From positions 1 through 64,000 of the forward strand of contig CBFHRX010000002.1 in NCBI GenBank assembly GCA_965658355.1: DNA of 64,000 nt, read 5' to 3'. This stretch comes from UBA11891 sp965658355. Lineage in GTDB: Bacteria; Bacteroidota; Bacteroidia; Flavobacteriales; Flavobacteriaceae. The position numbers and the translations under genes were made by a program. The notes beneath the pieces were generated by a model. That model saw only the letters and a list, made by a program, of their open reading frames with translations, was not told the origin of the DNA and did not search any database. How positions within the stretch are numbered: position 1 is the stretch's first letter; each line of letters begins with the position of its first letter. Shown here piece by piece: positions 33,866 to 43,115 of the stretch.

Positions 33866-34534
33866 TTAGTCTTGTACCTGAAGTTGATAAGCTACTGAAG
33901 AAGCACTGTTACCATTAGCATCAATAGTGACAACTTTCCAATAATAATTCCCTCTAGCAAGGGTCAGTGTTAGCGAGGTCGCAGAAATAGCTGTTTCCAG
34001 TAGCTGCATACTGTCCAGATCAGATCCCAAATAGAAAGAATAGCGTAGGTTTTCTTCGTCAAGATCAAAACCCTCCCATTCAAATTGAATCGCCCCAGGA
34101 CTTACTGTAGCCCCCTCTAAGGGAAATAGTAACTGAGTAGCAAAAGGGAGATGATCCCCTTCTACTGTTCCTTCCAAATAAAATTGCCACTTTTCACTGC
34201 TCGTTTCTACCAAACTGACTTCAGAGCTGGACACAACCCACCACTGGTAGGCAAAACCCCTTTCTAAAACTTGATTGAGGGTGGTGGTGGAAGTGAACTC
34301 TTTATACTCCTGACCACTACTAATATTACGAATCACTAATTCATAGGTATCAGAATGTAAAGAAGCGCTCCATCGAAAACTTACTTGACTCCGATCCGTA
34401 TCTATCTCAAAAGCCGTGGTACAACTTTCTAGATTTGAAGGCGACAGCAAGCTCACGGCTTCAGGATCAGGAATCACCTCTTTGCCACAAGCATATAGGA
34501 ATAAGAATGCTAATAGATAAGCTTGTATTTTCAT
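33866..34534 (-). CDS. Fibronectin III-like lipoprotein coupled to the metalloprotease
   Basis: A 222-residue lipoprotein (lipobox YAC, Cys16). Two beta-sandwich units of fibronectin type III style follow: one with VSFRWSASLHSDTYELVIRN and one with IQFEWEGFDLDEENLRYSFY ending NYYWKVVTIDANGNSASSV. No catalytic motif is seen. Its start overlaps the stop of the large metalloprotease as ATGA, so the two are translationally coupled; the same FnIII-like text (TYYWRVRAENSC) occurs in the protease. It may anchor or display the protease product (inference). Confidence 0.8.
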   Translation of the reverse strand: MKIQAYLLAFLFLYACGKEVIPDPEAVSLLSPSNLESCTTAFEIDTDRSQVSFRWSASLHSDTYELVIRNISSGQEYKEFTSTTTLNQVLERGFAYQWWVVSSSEVSLVETSSEKWQFYLEGTVEGDHLPFATQLLFPLEGATVSPGAIQFEWEGFDLDEENLRYSFYLGSDLDSMQLLETAISATSLTLTLARGNYYWKVVTIDANGNSASSVAYQLQVQD

Positions 34535-37500
34535 TCCACAATGAGTTTTAATGATTCTGATCCCCCAGCATACAGCAGTCGAACTAGATACAATCCAGGA
34601 GGATAATCCGCTACAGTAAAATGTATGGCACGGGTGTTAGGGTCTATTCGATGTACTTTATTATACCGTATTTCACCCCTAATGGGCACTATCTGAACCT
34701 GGGCTTTTGGATAGTCTCCCCCTGCTAATAGGGTTACCTCATCTTGAGCTGGGTTGGGGTACAACAATGCTTTTTTGGCCCAATACAATCGTTCCGTATA
34801 GACAGCTTGGCAAACACCTTCTGAGACTACCTTGAGTTCATTTACCCCCTCCTCTAAGGGAAGTACTACTTGATTTTGATTTTGAATATCATATCTTTTT
34901 GAATTGATCTCAACACGGTAAGATGACGCCCCATTTAGATGGAGTTCAAGTTGCTGCTTTGATTGCAGTACTTTTGAGTTGACTGTCAGCGGCTGGGGGG
35001 CTTCAATAGTGGTGGTATAGCAAACTTCAAAATCGGTATCTTCTGATGACGTAATACAAAAGGAATAGTCACCCCTTTCAAGATTTCTTATTTCAATCCC
35101 ATTCGTGGAAAAAGTTCGATTTTCATTTCTTCCATTAGGGCCCAAAAGTTGAACTCGATACGAAAAATCAGCTGCTGCAGCAATTGTAATACGACCGTTG
35201 TTTTTATCGACACAGCTGCTGTCAAATTTTTGTATGGTGAAATTATTGGCGCTTTTGATATCACAGGCATCTCCAATTCCATTCTGGTCATAATCTGCTT
35301 GATCCTCATTGCTTACTTCCGGACAATTGTCCATCCTGTCTACAAAAGAATCCTCATCACTATTGGGTTCCATCTCCCCTTCTACACAGGCACGTAACTC
35401 AAAAGCTAGAATTCTACCCGTGTCGTCTAGGGCATTGTCAATCACCTGAAGTTGCCAGGTTCCAAATAGCGATTTGCCCTCAAACGACGACAAATCTTCA
35501 ATGGGGCGATAGGCCCCCGTATAGGGGGCAAAGCCTTGTAAAATAGATTGCGACGCTTCGGAATCAAAAAGGGTGTTGGTGAAATTATTATTCTCTCCTC
35601 CATTTTCACGCGCCAGATAAATACTGCTTCTATCCGGAGCTATCAATAGCAAGCTAAGATCTTGCAGATAGCTATGTTCAATACTCACAAATACATTGAG
35701 GTCTGACAGTACATTAGGATCGGTAATCGTAATTTCAGCAATCGTAATCCCCGATTCTGTAAAAGTGGCATCTTCTAAGGGTAGAGGGAGGTTTTCTGCT
35801 GAATAAACAACACATTGTATGGGAGCTGTCGTAAAGGATTGAATAGGCGAATAAGCAGAATTTATACAGCTATTTTCAGCTCGTACGCGCCAATAATAGG
35901 TGGTTTCTGGATCCAAATCCAAAGAAGCGACTTGACTTGCTACAGTCGTTTTTTCATTTACATCTGAAGAGAAATCGGCAACAGTACTCCATTGCACTCG
36001 GTATAAGGAAGCCGACGGGGTTTCTTCCCAAACTAACAACCCATTAGGGGAAGCTTCGGTACTTTCCACTTCTGGAAAACGCAATTCTGGAGCGTTCAAC
36101 TGATCCGAAAATAATTCAAGTAAAAAGGTGAATTCTGATACAACAGCTCCCGATTGCGCTTGAATGGTAATTTCATATTCTCCCGTTATAGTGGGTGATA
36201 CCTTTTCTATTGTCAAAACCCCCTCACCACTGGCGGCTGAAGTTAGAGGCGTTGAAAATGTCGCTTCAAGTCCCTCAGGTAGATTTAAAATTGACAATTG
36301 AGTGCTGCCATCAGGATAATTTAGACTGTATTCTAGGGAAGTACTATCGGCAGAACAGAGACTTACATCATAGGATGACAAAGTCAAATCGTGCTCTTGG
36401 TTAATGATGCTTATAGGAGCACTATTTAGCGCAAAATAAAGATTGTCAACGGGGGATACACGAATACGGGCTTGCGTGGCATCGACACCATTAGGGACTA
36501 GTACAACGGCCTCTCCATCGTTTGAGGTACTTTCGACTAGCATATAGGGAAAGGAGTCAGACCCCTCAATTGACAGGTCAATACGGACAAATTCAGTTTC
36601 AATAGGGGCCTCTTCTGTATTTGCGGTATCCCAAAGTATACGTTTTGCATTTCCCGATCTCCATACTGAAGAAGTGGCTTGCGAGAGTACCCGAAAGGGA
36701 CCCGCTTCTTCTGTCACAGTCAAAGTGAGCTCCTCCTGAGTTAGTTGAGCTCCTTGACCAACAGCATTGGCTTGTCGGTCTCGAATTGTCACCCCCCAAT
36801 TGAGGGTTCTTTCAACAGTACTTACTGTTTCCCAATCACTCCCTACTACAGGATTATTCTCAGTAAGATTTCCAGATAAAATACGATCCCAATTGGGGAT
36901 ATACCGCTTGTACTGTACAGAAGGAGGCAATGAACGAGCTTGTGCCCCTTGGTAATTTTGGGGACCAAAATCAGCAGATCCAATTTCTCCTGAGTCGAGC
37001 TGCTCCCAGCTGTAATAAAGGGTATCTCCCTCTTCATCTACGGCATCAACACTCAAAAAATAGGGCGTGCCTTTGGGGATGGTATAGTCTGTAAGCGGCT
37101 GCATTTCGGGGGCTGAATTCGATATGGATTCACTGCTACCACAGCTGCTTTCTTCCACTACTTCCCGAATGCTTTTTATGCTGACATAATGGAAATAGGG
37201 ATCCCCATGGTATTGCACATTGTCTTCACCCACCAAACCTGCATAGCCCATAATGGTGGAACCACTTCCAGGTTCAACACTGTATCCAACACCCTCATTT
37301 ATGTGTGAAAAGGTGTGATAGGCACCAAACTGATGGCCCAATTCATGGGCCACAAAATCCAAGTCAAAATAATCATTCATATAGGGACCATTAGCACTCA
37401 CAAAGGGATGAATAGTGTAGGCCTGGCCCTTTTGACTGTCGACACACACGCAACCCAAACAACCCGAATTACCATCAGCACTCGAACTGTACCCCAATAA

Positions 37501-38337
37501 ATGTCCTACATCATAATTTTCAGCTCCTACTTCTTGTGTAAAAAAAGCTTGCGCTTCTTGGTTAAAATTTCCAGTGAAAGGGTCCGTTTCCGGGTCCAAT
37601 TGCATGAGCGCACTCCCTGTAACCAATTCTAGATGCACATTCAGGTCTGTTTCAAATACTTGATTAATCCGATTTATGGTTGCCACTACAGCAGCAAAAG
37701 CATCTTCTTGGTTGGTTCCATTTGAATCGTCATCATCGCCCCAATACTGCGTATACTCTCCTGTTGCTGTAATGGCAATTCGAAAGGTTTGTAGAGAAGT
37801 TGTTGCTTTTTTAGTCTGCCCCTCTTTTTTTGGGTAGGCTTTCCCTTTTGGGGGCTGCCGGGTTTTGCATTCAAAATTATAGCGGGAAGTCCTAGTAGCC
37901 TCCCGGCGATAGGCATAATGAACCCCCTCTTGTTCGGGCTGAATAAAATAATGAACACCCTCAGAGGTATCAATCCAGGCACTAATACCCTTTCGAGTCA
38001 TTGTAACCCGTGCATGTACCCCATCGCGTTCTTCACTAAGCGCTGTGTAGGTCCTAATAGAGGGGTTTTTTCTAGCTAATTCTGCCGATAAAATAGAGAC
38101 AGGACGTAACGAAAAAAGTTCCAGCTGACCTTTTTCATTCGGCAATTCTAAAGTTTGATTATTGGCTAGTGGATCTGGCTGGCTTTCTTGCTTTGCCTGG
38201 TATTTTTTTCCTTCCCATTTATAAAAATCCGCTAAGGGCTCTTTCTCCTGTTTCGGTAACGGAGTCCAGTACTTTTGAGAATGGAGACTCACAAAAGAGA
38301 AAAGAAGTATACAGAAAAGAAATCGATGCCTCAACAC
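34531..38337 (-). CDS. Reprolysin-like zinc metalloprotease with P domain and type IX sorting domain
   Basis: A 1268-residue secreted protease. Signal peptide to about residue 20, propeptide-like region to about 180, then the catalytic domain with the zinc motif HELGHQFGAYH (His331, Glu332, His335, His341) and Met-turn STIMGYAG. Later come Ig/FnIII-like units, a proprotein-convertase P-domain-like region (IEHSYLQDLSLLLIAPDRSS, FGTWQLQVIDNALDDTGRI), a thrombospondin type 3-like calcium segment (DRMDNCPEVSNEDQADYDQN), and a C-terminal type IX sorting domain (LYPNPAQDEV to ESLKLIVE). It should be secreted by T9SS to the surface or medium. It is divergent from ribF. Confidence 0.92.
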   Translation of the reverse strand: MLRHRFLFCILLFSFVSLHSQKYWTPLPKQEKEPLADFYKWEGKKYQAKQESQPDPLANNQTLELPNEKGQLELFSLRPVSILSAELARKNPSIRTYTALSEERDGVHARVTMTRKGISAWIDTSEGVHYFIQPEQEGVHYAYRREATRTSRYNFECKTRQPPKGKAYPKKEGQTKKATTSLQTFRIAITATGEYTQYWGDDDDSNGTNQEDAFAAVVATINRINQVFETDLNVHLELVTGSALMQLDPETDPFTGNFNQEAQAFFTQEVGAENYDVGHLLGYSSSADGNSGCLGCVCVDSQKGQAYTIHPFVSANGPYMNDYFDLDFVAHELGHQFGAYHTFSHINEGVGYSVEPGSGSTIMGYAGLVGEDNVQYHGDPYFHYVSIKSIREVVEESSCGSSESISNSAPEMQPLTDYTIPKGTPYFLSVDAVDEEGDTLYYSWEQLDSGEIGSADFGPQNYQGAQARSLPPSVQYKRYIPNWDRILSGNLTENNPVVGSDWETVSTVERTLNWGVTIRDRQANAVGQGAQLTQEELTLTVTEEAGPFRVLSQATSSVWRSGNAKRILWDTANTEEAPIETEFVRIDLSIEGSDSFPYMLVESTSNDGEAVVLVPNGVDATQARIRVSPVDNLYFALNSAPISIINQEHDLTLSSYDVSLCSADSTSLEYSLNYPDGSTQLSILNLPEGLEATFSTPLTSAASGEGVLTIEKVSPTITGEYEITIQAQSGAVVSEFTFLLELFSDQLNAPELRFPEVESTEASPNGLLVWEETPSASLYRVQWSTVADFSSDVNEKTTVASQVASLDLDPETTYYWRVRAENSCINSAYSPIQSFTTAPIQCVVYSAENLPLPLEDATFTESGITIAEITITDPNVLSDLNVFVSIEHSYLQDLSLLLIAPDRSSIYLARENGGENNNFTNTLFDSEASQSILQGFAPYTGAYRPIEDLSSFEGKSLFGTWQLQVIDNALDDTGRILAFELRACVEGEMEPNSDEDSFVDRMDNCPEVSNEDQADYDQNGIGDACDIKSANNFTIQKFDSSCVDKNNGRITIAAAADFSYRVQLLGPNGRNENRTFSTNGIEIRNLERGDYSFCITSSEDTDFEVCYTTTIEAPQPLTVNSKVLQSKQQLELHLNGASSYRVEINSKRYDIQNQNQVVLPLEEGVNELKVVSEGVCQAVYTERLYWAKKALLYPNPAQDEVTLLAGGDYPKAQVQIVPIRGEIRYNKVHRIDPNTRAIHFTVADYPPGLYLVRLLYAGGSESLKLIVE

Positions 38338-38381
38338 AAAAAAATTAAGAATGGCTTTTGTAAATTCATTGCGGAAGCGAA

Positions 38382-38412
38382 TTGGTATTCGTTGACCAAA
38401 AAAGTACTTTTG
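38382..38412 (+). promoter_or_regulatory. Promoter of the ribF operon
   Basis: TTG at 38382-38384, a 20-base spacer, then TACTTTTG at 38405-38412. It is a good match to TTG-N19/20-TAnnTTTG and lies 27 bases before the ribF ATG. Confidence 0.65.
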
Positions 38413-38439
38413 TTTTCTGAAGTCAAGATAAAAAAATTA

Positions 38440-39399
38440 ATGAAGGTCATTCGTGATTTAAAAAATTTTACGAGCTCTAAAAACACGGCAGTGACCATCG
38501 GTACTTTTGACGGTGTGCATATTGGACACCAAAAAATCCTTACGAAACTCGTTGAAGAATCTAAAAAGAGAGGGGTAGACTCCGTAGTTGTCACCTTTTT
38601 CCCGCATCCAAGGATGGTGCTTCAAAAAGAACAAACTGTTAAGATGATTGATACTCTTGACGAAAAAATAGAATGGCTTGACAGCCTGGGGATAGACACC
38701 CTTGTTGTGCATCCATTTTCAAAAGAATTCTCGCGAACAACAGCTCTTACATTTGCTCGTGATATAGTGGCTTCGCAACTTCAATGCGAATTAGTCATCA
38801 TAGGCTACGACCATCGTTTTGGACAAAATCGAGAGGCCACCATCGAAGATTTAGAAGAATATGGACACTTGTATGGTTTTGAGGTGGCGGTTATTCCTGT
38901 TCAAGACATTGAATCTATTGCGGTCAGCTCTACCAAAATAAGAAATGCGCTTCAGCAAGGACAATTGCCCATCGCCAACCAATATCTCAATCGTCCCTTC
39001 CGTCTCACTGGACAGGTGATTGAAGGGGATAAAATAGGCCATACAATCGATTTCCCGACAGCTAATATTCACATTGAAGAAGCCTATAAATTATGGCCCC
39101 CCAATGGGGTTTATCTTGTCAACAGTCAAATTGATAATCAAGAATATTGGGGGATGATGAATATTGGCAATCGACCGACCGTCTCTGGTAGCACAACTCG
39201 TATCGAAGTCCATTTTTTTGAACTCAATAAAGACTTGTACCACCAGAAATTAAGCCTGAATATCTATTTAAAAATCAGAGAGGAAAGGAAGTTTGACTCC
39301 CTTCCTAAATTAAAGGAGCAGCTGACCAAGGACCAAGCACTTTGCCAGCAGACTATACCTCAAATTACTGAAGGAACTGCTACCTTTACAAAAAAATAA
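38440..39399 (+). CDS. ribF: Bifunctional riboflavin kinase/FAD synthetase
   Basis: Converts riboflavin to FMN and FAD. The ATG at 38440 is chosen because it lies just after the promoter and gives MKVIRDLKNFTSSKNTAVTI; the longer open frame upstream runs through the promoter. The 319-residue length is typical. The N-terminal adenylyltransferase has TIGTFDGVHIGHQKIL and FSKEFSRTTA; the C-terminal kinase has GHTIDFPTANIHI, GVYLVN and MMNIGNRPTV. It is the first gene of a seven-gene plus-strand run with gaps of 3 bases or fewer. Confidence 0.95.
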   Translation: MKVIRDLKNFTSSKNTAVTIGTFDGVHIGHQKILTKLVEESKKRGVDSVVVTFFPHPRMVLQKEQTVKMIDTLDEKIEWLDSLGIDTLVVHPFSKEFSRTTALTFARDIVASQLQCELVIIGYDHRFGQNREATIEDLEEYGHLYGFEVAVIPVQDIESIAVSSTKIRNALQQGQLPIANQYLNRPFRLTGQVIEGDKIGHTIDFPTANIHIEEAYKLWPPNGVYLVNSQIDNQEYWGMMNIGNRPTVSGSTTRIEVHFFELNKDLYHQKLSLNIYLKIREERKFDSLPKLKEQLTKDQALCQQTIPQITEGTATFTKK

Positions 39400-39402
39400 T
39401 CC

Positions 39403-40677
39403 ATGTTATCCTTATCTTTTGTTCGCGACCATAAAGAAGCTGTCCTGGAGGGCTTAAAAAAAAGAGGTTTTAAAGAATTTGAATTCATTGACCGTTTGAT
39501 TGCCCTTGATCAGGAACGCAGAAAAACCCAAGCGAGTTTAGATCAAAAACTAGCCGCTGCCAATCAAAAAGCAAAAGAAATTGGAGCCCTATACAAAAAC
39601 GGCAAAGCCGAGGAAGCCAACCAGCTTAAAGAAGAAACGACGAGTCTAAAAGCGGAAACCAAAAAAACACAAGAAGAGCTCCAAAAAATAGAATCTGATC
39701 TGCTAGAAATAAGAACCAAGATCCCAAATATCCCCCATGAAAGTGTTCCCGCAGGCAACACAGAAGAGGACAATGAAGAAATCTTTCGAACAGGGGCCGT
39801 TCCGAAACTCCATAGCAAAGCCCTTCCCCACTGGGAGCTAGCCGCTGCCTACGATATTATTGACTTTGAGATGGGAAGCAAAATAACCGCTGCTGGATTT
39901 CCTGTATACAAAGGACAAGGGGCACGATTGCAAAGAGCTCTGATCAATTTTTTCCTTGATTTCAACACCCAAGCAGGGTATAAAGAGATACAAGTCCCGC
40001 ATCTTGTCAATGAAGAATCGGGCTTCGGAACAGGCCAACTCCCCGATAAGGAAGGACAAATGTACCACGTACAAAATGACAATCTCTACTTGATTCCAAC
40101 GGCGGAAGTTCCACTCACCAATATCTACCGGAATGTATTGCTCCAGGAAGCAGAATTACCCATTGCCTTAACCGGCTATACCCCCTGTTTTAGAAGAGAG
40201 GCCGGAAGCTATGGCGCTCATGTTCGAGGACTCAACCGCTTGCATCAATTCGACAAAGTAGAAATTGTCCGTGTTGAGACGCCAGAAAATTCCATGGCAG
40301 CACTTGACATGATGGTCGAGCATGTCAAAAATCTTTTAGAGGCTCTAGAACTCCCCTACCGGATTTTGCGCCTTTGTGGTGGAGACTTAGGTTTTACCGC
40401 TACCCTAACCTATGATTTTGAAGTATTTTCAACCGCTCAAGACCGTTGGTTGGAAATAAGCTCTGTGTCAAACTTCAATAGCTTCCAAGCAGAACGTCTG
40501 CAGTTGCGCTACAAAAACAAAGAAGGCAAAAAACAAAGTGTACACACCCTTAATGGCAGCTCACTAGCACTTCCGCGTGTGCTGGCTGGACTGCTTGAAA
40601 ACTGTCAAAAACCAGACGGGATTCACATCCCAAAAGCATTAGTCCCATATTGTGGCTTTGAAAAAATTACACCCTAA
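39403..40677 (+). CDS. serS: Serine--tRNA ligase
   Basis: Charges tRNA-Ser. The 424-residue protein has the N-terminal coiled coil (about residues 25-110, rich in Lys/Glu/Gln) and the class II catalytic core: motif 2 in TPCFRREAGSYGAHVRGLNR, a preceding LIPTAEVPLTNIYR, and motif 3 in NGSSLALPRVLAGLLEN. It begins 3 bases after ribF, and its stop overlaps the DUF4286 start by one base (TAATG). Confidence 0.96.
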   Translation: MLSLSFVRDHKEAVLEGLKKRGFKEFEFIDRLIALDQERRKTQASLDQKLAAANQKAKEIGALYKNGKAEEANQLKEETTSLKAETKKTQEELQKIESDLLEIRTKIPNIPHESVPAGNTEEDNEEIFRTGAVPKLHSKALPHWELAAAYDIIDFEMGSKITAAGFPVYKGQGARLQRALINFFLDFNTQAGYKEIQVPHLVNEESGFGTGQLPDKEGQMYHVQNDNLYLIPTAEVPLTNIYRNVLLQEAELPIALTGYTPCFRREAGSYGAHVRGLNRLHQFDKVEIVRVETPENSMAALDMMVEHVKNLLEALELPYRILRLCGGDLGFTATLTYDFEVFSTAQDRWLEISSVSNFNSFQAERLQLRYKNKEGKKQSVHTLNGSSLALPRVLAGLLENCQKPDGIHIPKALVPYCGFEKITP

Positions 40678-40991
40678 TGGTGATCTACAATGTAACCGTC
40701 AGTTTGGCTCCTGAAATTGAAAAAGAATGGCTCAAATGGATTGAAGAAGAGCATATCCCTGATATGTTGGGTACTGAAAAATTCGAAAAAGCACAACTGG
40801 TGAAAATCTACGACGACAAGCAAGCGGCCACAGGGAGCTATGCTGTACAGTACTACGCGAAAAGCCCTCAATTACTCAACGCCTATTTAACAGAAGATGC
40901 AGCCCGACTTCGAAAAAAGACCGCTGATCAATTTGGCGACAAGCTTCTTTCGTTTCGAACTTTCTTGAATGTAGTATCCGAACACTCATGA
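40677..40991 (+). CDS. DUF4286-family protein
   Basis: A 104-residue cytoplasmic protein. The pattern MVIYNVTVSLAPEIEKEWLK, WIEEEHIPDML, and YAVQYYAKSPQLLNAYL matches the DUF4286 family, a small ferredoxin-like fold known mainly from Bacteroidota. Function unknown. Translation is coupled at both ends: it overlaps serS by 1 base and rsmA by 4, and this position between serS and rsmA suggests a link to translation or rRNA work, which is only inference. Confidence 0.87.
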   Translation: MVIYNVTVSLAPEIEKEWLKWIEEEHIPDMLGTEKFEKAQLVKIYDDKQAATGSYAVQYYAKSPQLLNAYLTEDAARLRKKTADQFGDKLLSFRTFLNVVSEHS

Positions 40992-41773
40992 AAGCTGTTT
41001 CCCCCAAAAAGCACCTAGGGCAACACTTCTTGACAGCTCCAGATATTGCCCGTAGAATAGCCGAAACCCTCACGTTTGAAGACTATCAAAATGTACTTGA
41101 AATTGGCCCCGGCACCGGAGTGCTTACCCAATTTTTAATTCCAAAAACCAAACAGCTTCAAGTGGTGGAACTTGACAAAGAATCCATTGCGTATCTCAAC
41201 GTTCATTTTCCAAGTCTTGCTGGGAAAATTATCAATGCTGATATTTTAAAATTAGATATCAAAAAAATATATGGAAGTACACCCCTTGCTATTATAGGAA
41301 ACTTTCCCTACAATATCTCCACACAAATCGTTTTTAAAGTCTTGGATAATCGGCACCAAATTCCTTTTTTTTCAGGGATGTTTCAAAAAGAAGTAGCCGA
41401 ACGTATATGCGAACCGCCAGGCAGTAAAAAATACGGTATCCTCTCTGTTCTTACTCAATTATTCTATGACGCAGCATACTGCTTTACAGTAAAGCCAGGA
41501 GTCTTTAATCCTCCCCCCAAAGTAGATTCGGGTGTGATACAACTCAAAAGAAAAAAAGTTTTTCAGTATGCTTGCGATGAAAAACTTTTATTTCGTGTGG
41601 TTAAAACCAGCTTTCAGCAGCGAAGAAAAACACTCCGTAATAGCTTAAAATCCTTTGGATTACCCCCTAATCTAACAGAAGATAGTATCTTTGACTTGCG
41701 TCCTGAAAAATTAACAGGCAATGAGTTTATTGCGCTAACCCAAAAGATTGAAAATGGCCAATTTTCAAATTGA
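40988..41773 (+). CDS. rsmA: 16S rRNA dimethyladenosine transferase (KsgA)
   Basis: Dimethylates two adjacent adenosines near the 3' end of 16S rRNA. The 261-residue protein opens with KKHLGQHFLTAPDIARRIA, then the SAM-binding VLEIGPGTGVLTQFL, and the catalytic NFPYNIST (NxPY form). The C-terminal part has FNPPPKVDSGVIQLKRK and the SFQQRRKTLRNSLK helix. It overlaps DUF4286 by 4 bases and mgtE by 20 bases. Confidence 0.95.
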   Translation: MKAVSPKKHLGQHFLTAPDIARRIAETLTFEDYQNVLEIGPGTGVLTQFLIPKTKQLQVVELDKESIAYLNVHFPSLAGKIINADILKLDIKKIYGSTPLAIIGNFPYNISTQIVFKVLDNRHQIPFFSGMFQKEVAERICEPPGSKKYGILSVLTQLFYDAAYCFTVKPGVFNPPPKVDSGVIQLKRKKVFQYACDEKLLFRVVKTSFQQRRKTLRNSLKSFGLPPNLTEDSIFDLRPEKLTGNEFIALTQKIENGQFSN

Positions 41774-43112
41774 CAAAGCAAGACTTAAGGAAATTCAATC
41801 GTTGATTGAAGCGCAAGAGAATACAAAACTTCAAAAACAGCTTCACAAACTCCACTATGCAGATATTGCAGAGATCATTCAAGAACTCTCCAAAGAAGAA
41901 GCACTTTTTATTGTCAAATTACTTGACAGCAACAAAACAGCTGATGCTCTTGCAGAACTAGACGAAGACATTCGAGAGGCTATCGTAGAGCAACTCTCGG
42001 CAAAAGAGCTTGCCGGTGAAATTGAAGAATTAGATACCGATGACGCAGCCGATATAATTGCCGAACTCCCGGAATCAAGACAGGAGAAAGTAATCAATGA
42101 ACTGACTGATGAATCCCTGGCCAATGATTTAAGAGAGCTTCTCAACTATGATGAAAACACTGCGGGAGGTCTTATGGCCAAAGAACTGGTTAAAGTTCAA
42201 GAAGATCTCAGCGTTCTAAAATGTGTTAACGCAATGCGGGCACAAGCCGAAAATGTGACCCGAGTTCATTCCATCTATGTGGTCGATCAAAAAAACAAAC
42301 TAAAGGGAAGACTTTCGCTTAAAGATTTGATCACGGCCAACTCTAGAGCCCTTGTCAAAGACATCTCTATTCCCAATGTAGATTATGTGACTGTGGACCA
42401 AGAGGGAGAAGAAGTCGCCAAAATAATGTCTAAATACGATTTAGAGGCAATCCCCGTAGTCAACAATAAAAAAGAATTACTCGGGCGAATTACCATCGAT
42501 GATATTGTAGATTTCATTAAAGAAGAAGCCGAAGAAGACTATCTATTAGCAGCAGGGGTGTCCGCCGATGTAGAAGCTGATGACACCATTTGGGATTTGA
42601 GCCGTGCGCGGCTACCATGGCTTTTTCTTGGCTTAATAGGAGGTCTTGGCAGCGTCTTTATTTTGCAGAATTTTGAACAGATTATGGCAGAGCCTCAACT
42701 GCGAAATCTTTTTTTCTACACCCCATTAATTGCAGCCATGGCAGGAAATGTTGGCGTCCAATCTTCGGCTATTATTGTGCAAGGTTTGGCCAATGATGTT
42801 GTCAAAGGATCTTTATTTTCACGTTTGCTAAAAGAGGTAAGTCTTAGTCTAATTAACGGTTTGGTGTTGTCGCTTTTACTGATCCTATTTGGCCTTTTAA
42901 TCAATCAAGACCTTCTTCTCAGCGTAACCATTTCGGCGGCGATGATGAGTGTAATCATTGTAGCGGCCTTAATAGGCACTTTCGTTCCTATTGTACTCGA
43001 TAAAAATGGAATTGACCCTGCTATTGCCACAGGGCCCTTTATTACTACTTGCAATGATATTTTCGGTATTTACCTCTTCTTTTATATTGCTAAAGTTATC
43101 CTACACTTCTAA
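41754..43112 (+). CDS. mgtE: Magnesium transporter MgtE
   Basis: An inner-membrane Mg2+ channel with a cytoplasmic sensor. I use the ATG at 41754 (452 residues); a TTG two codons earlier is possible. Residues about 10-120 are the helical N domain (repeated LxELDxxDAADIIAEL text), about 130-250 hold two CBS domains (SIYVVDQKNKLKGRLSLKDL and IPVVNNKKELLGRITIDDI), and the C-terminal 180 residues hold five membrane segments with YTPLIAAMAGNVGVQSSAII, the pore-lining region, and an ending helix. The start lies 20 bases inside rsmA. Confidence 0.94.
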   Translation: MANFQIDKARLKEIQSLIEAQENTKLQKQLHKLHYADIAEIIQELSKEEALFIVKLLDSNKTADALAELDEDIREAIVEQLSAKELAGEIEELDTDDAADIIAELPESRQEKVINELTDESLANDLRELLNYDENTAGGLMAKELVKVQEDLSVLKCVNAMRAQAENVTRVHSIYVVDQKNKLKGRLSLKDLITANSRALVKDISIPNVDYVTVDQEGEEVAKIMSKYDLEAIPVVNNKKELLGRITIDDIVDFIKEEAEEDYLLAAGVSADVEADDTIWDLSRARLPWLFLGLIGGLGSVFILQNFEQIMAEPQLRNLFFYTPLIAAMAGNVGVQSSAIIVQGLANDVVKGSLFSRLLKEVSLSLINGLVLSLLLILFGLLINQDLLLSVTISAAMMSVIIVAALIGTFVPIVLDKNGIDPAIATGPFITTCNDIFGIYLFFYIAKVILHF

Positions 43113-43115
43113 CTC

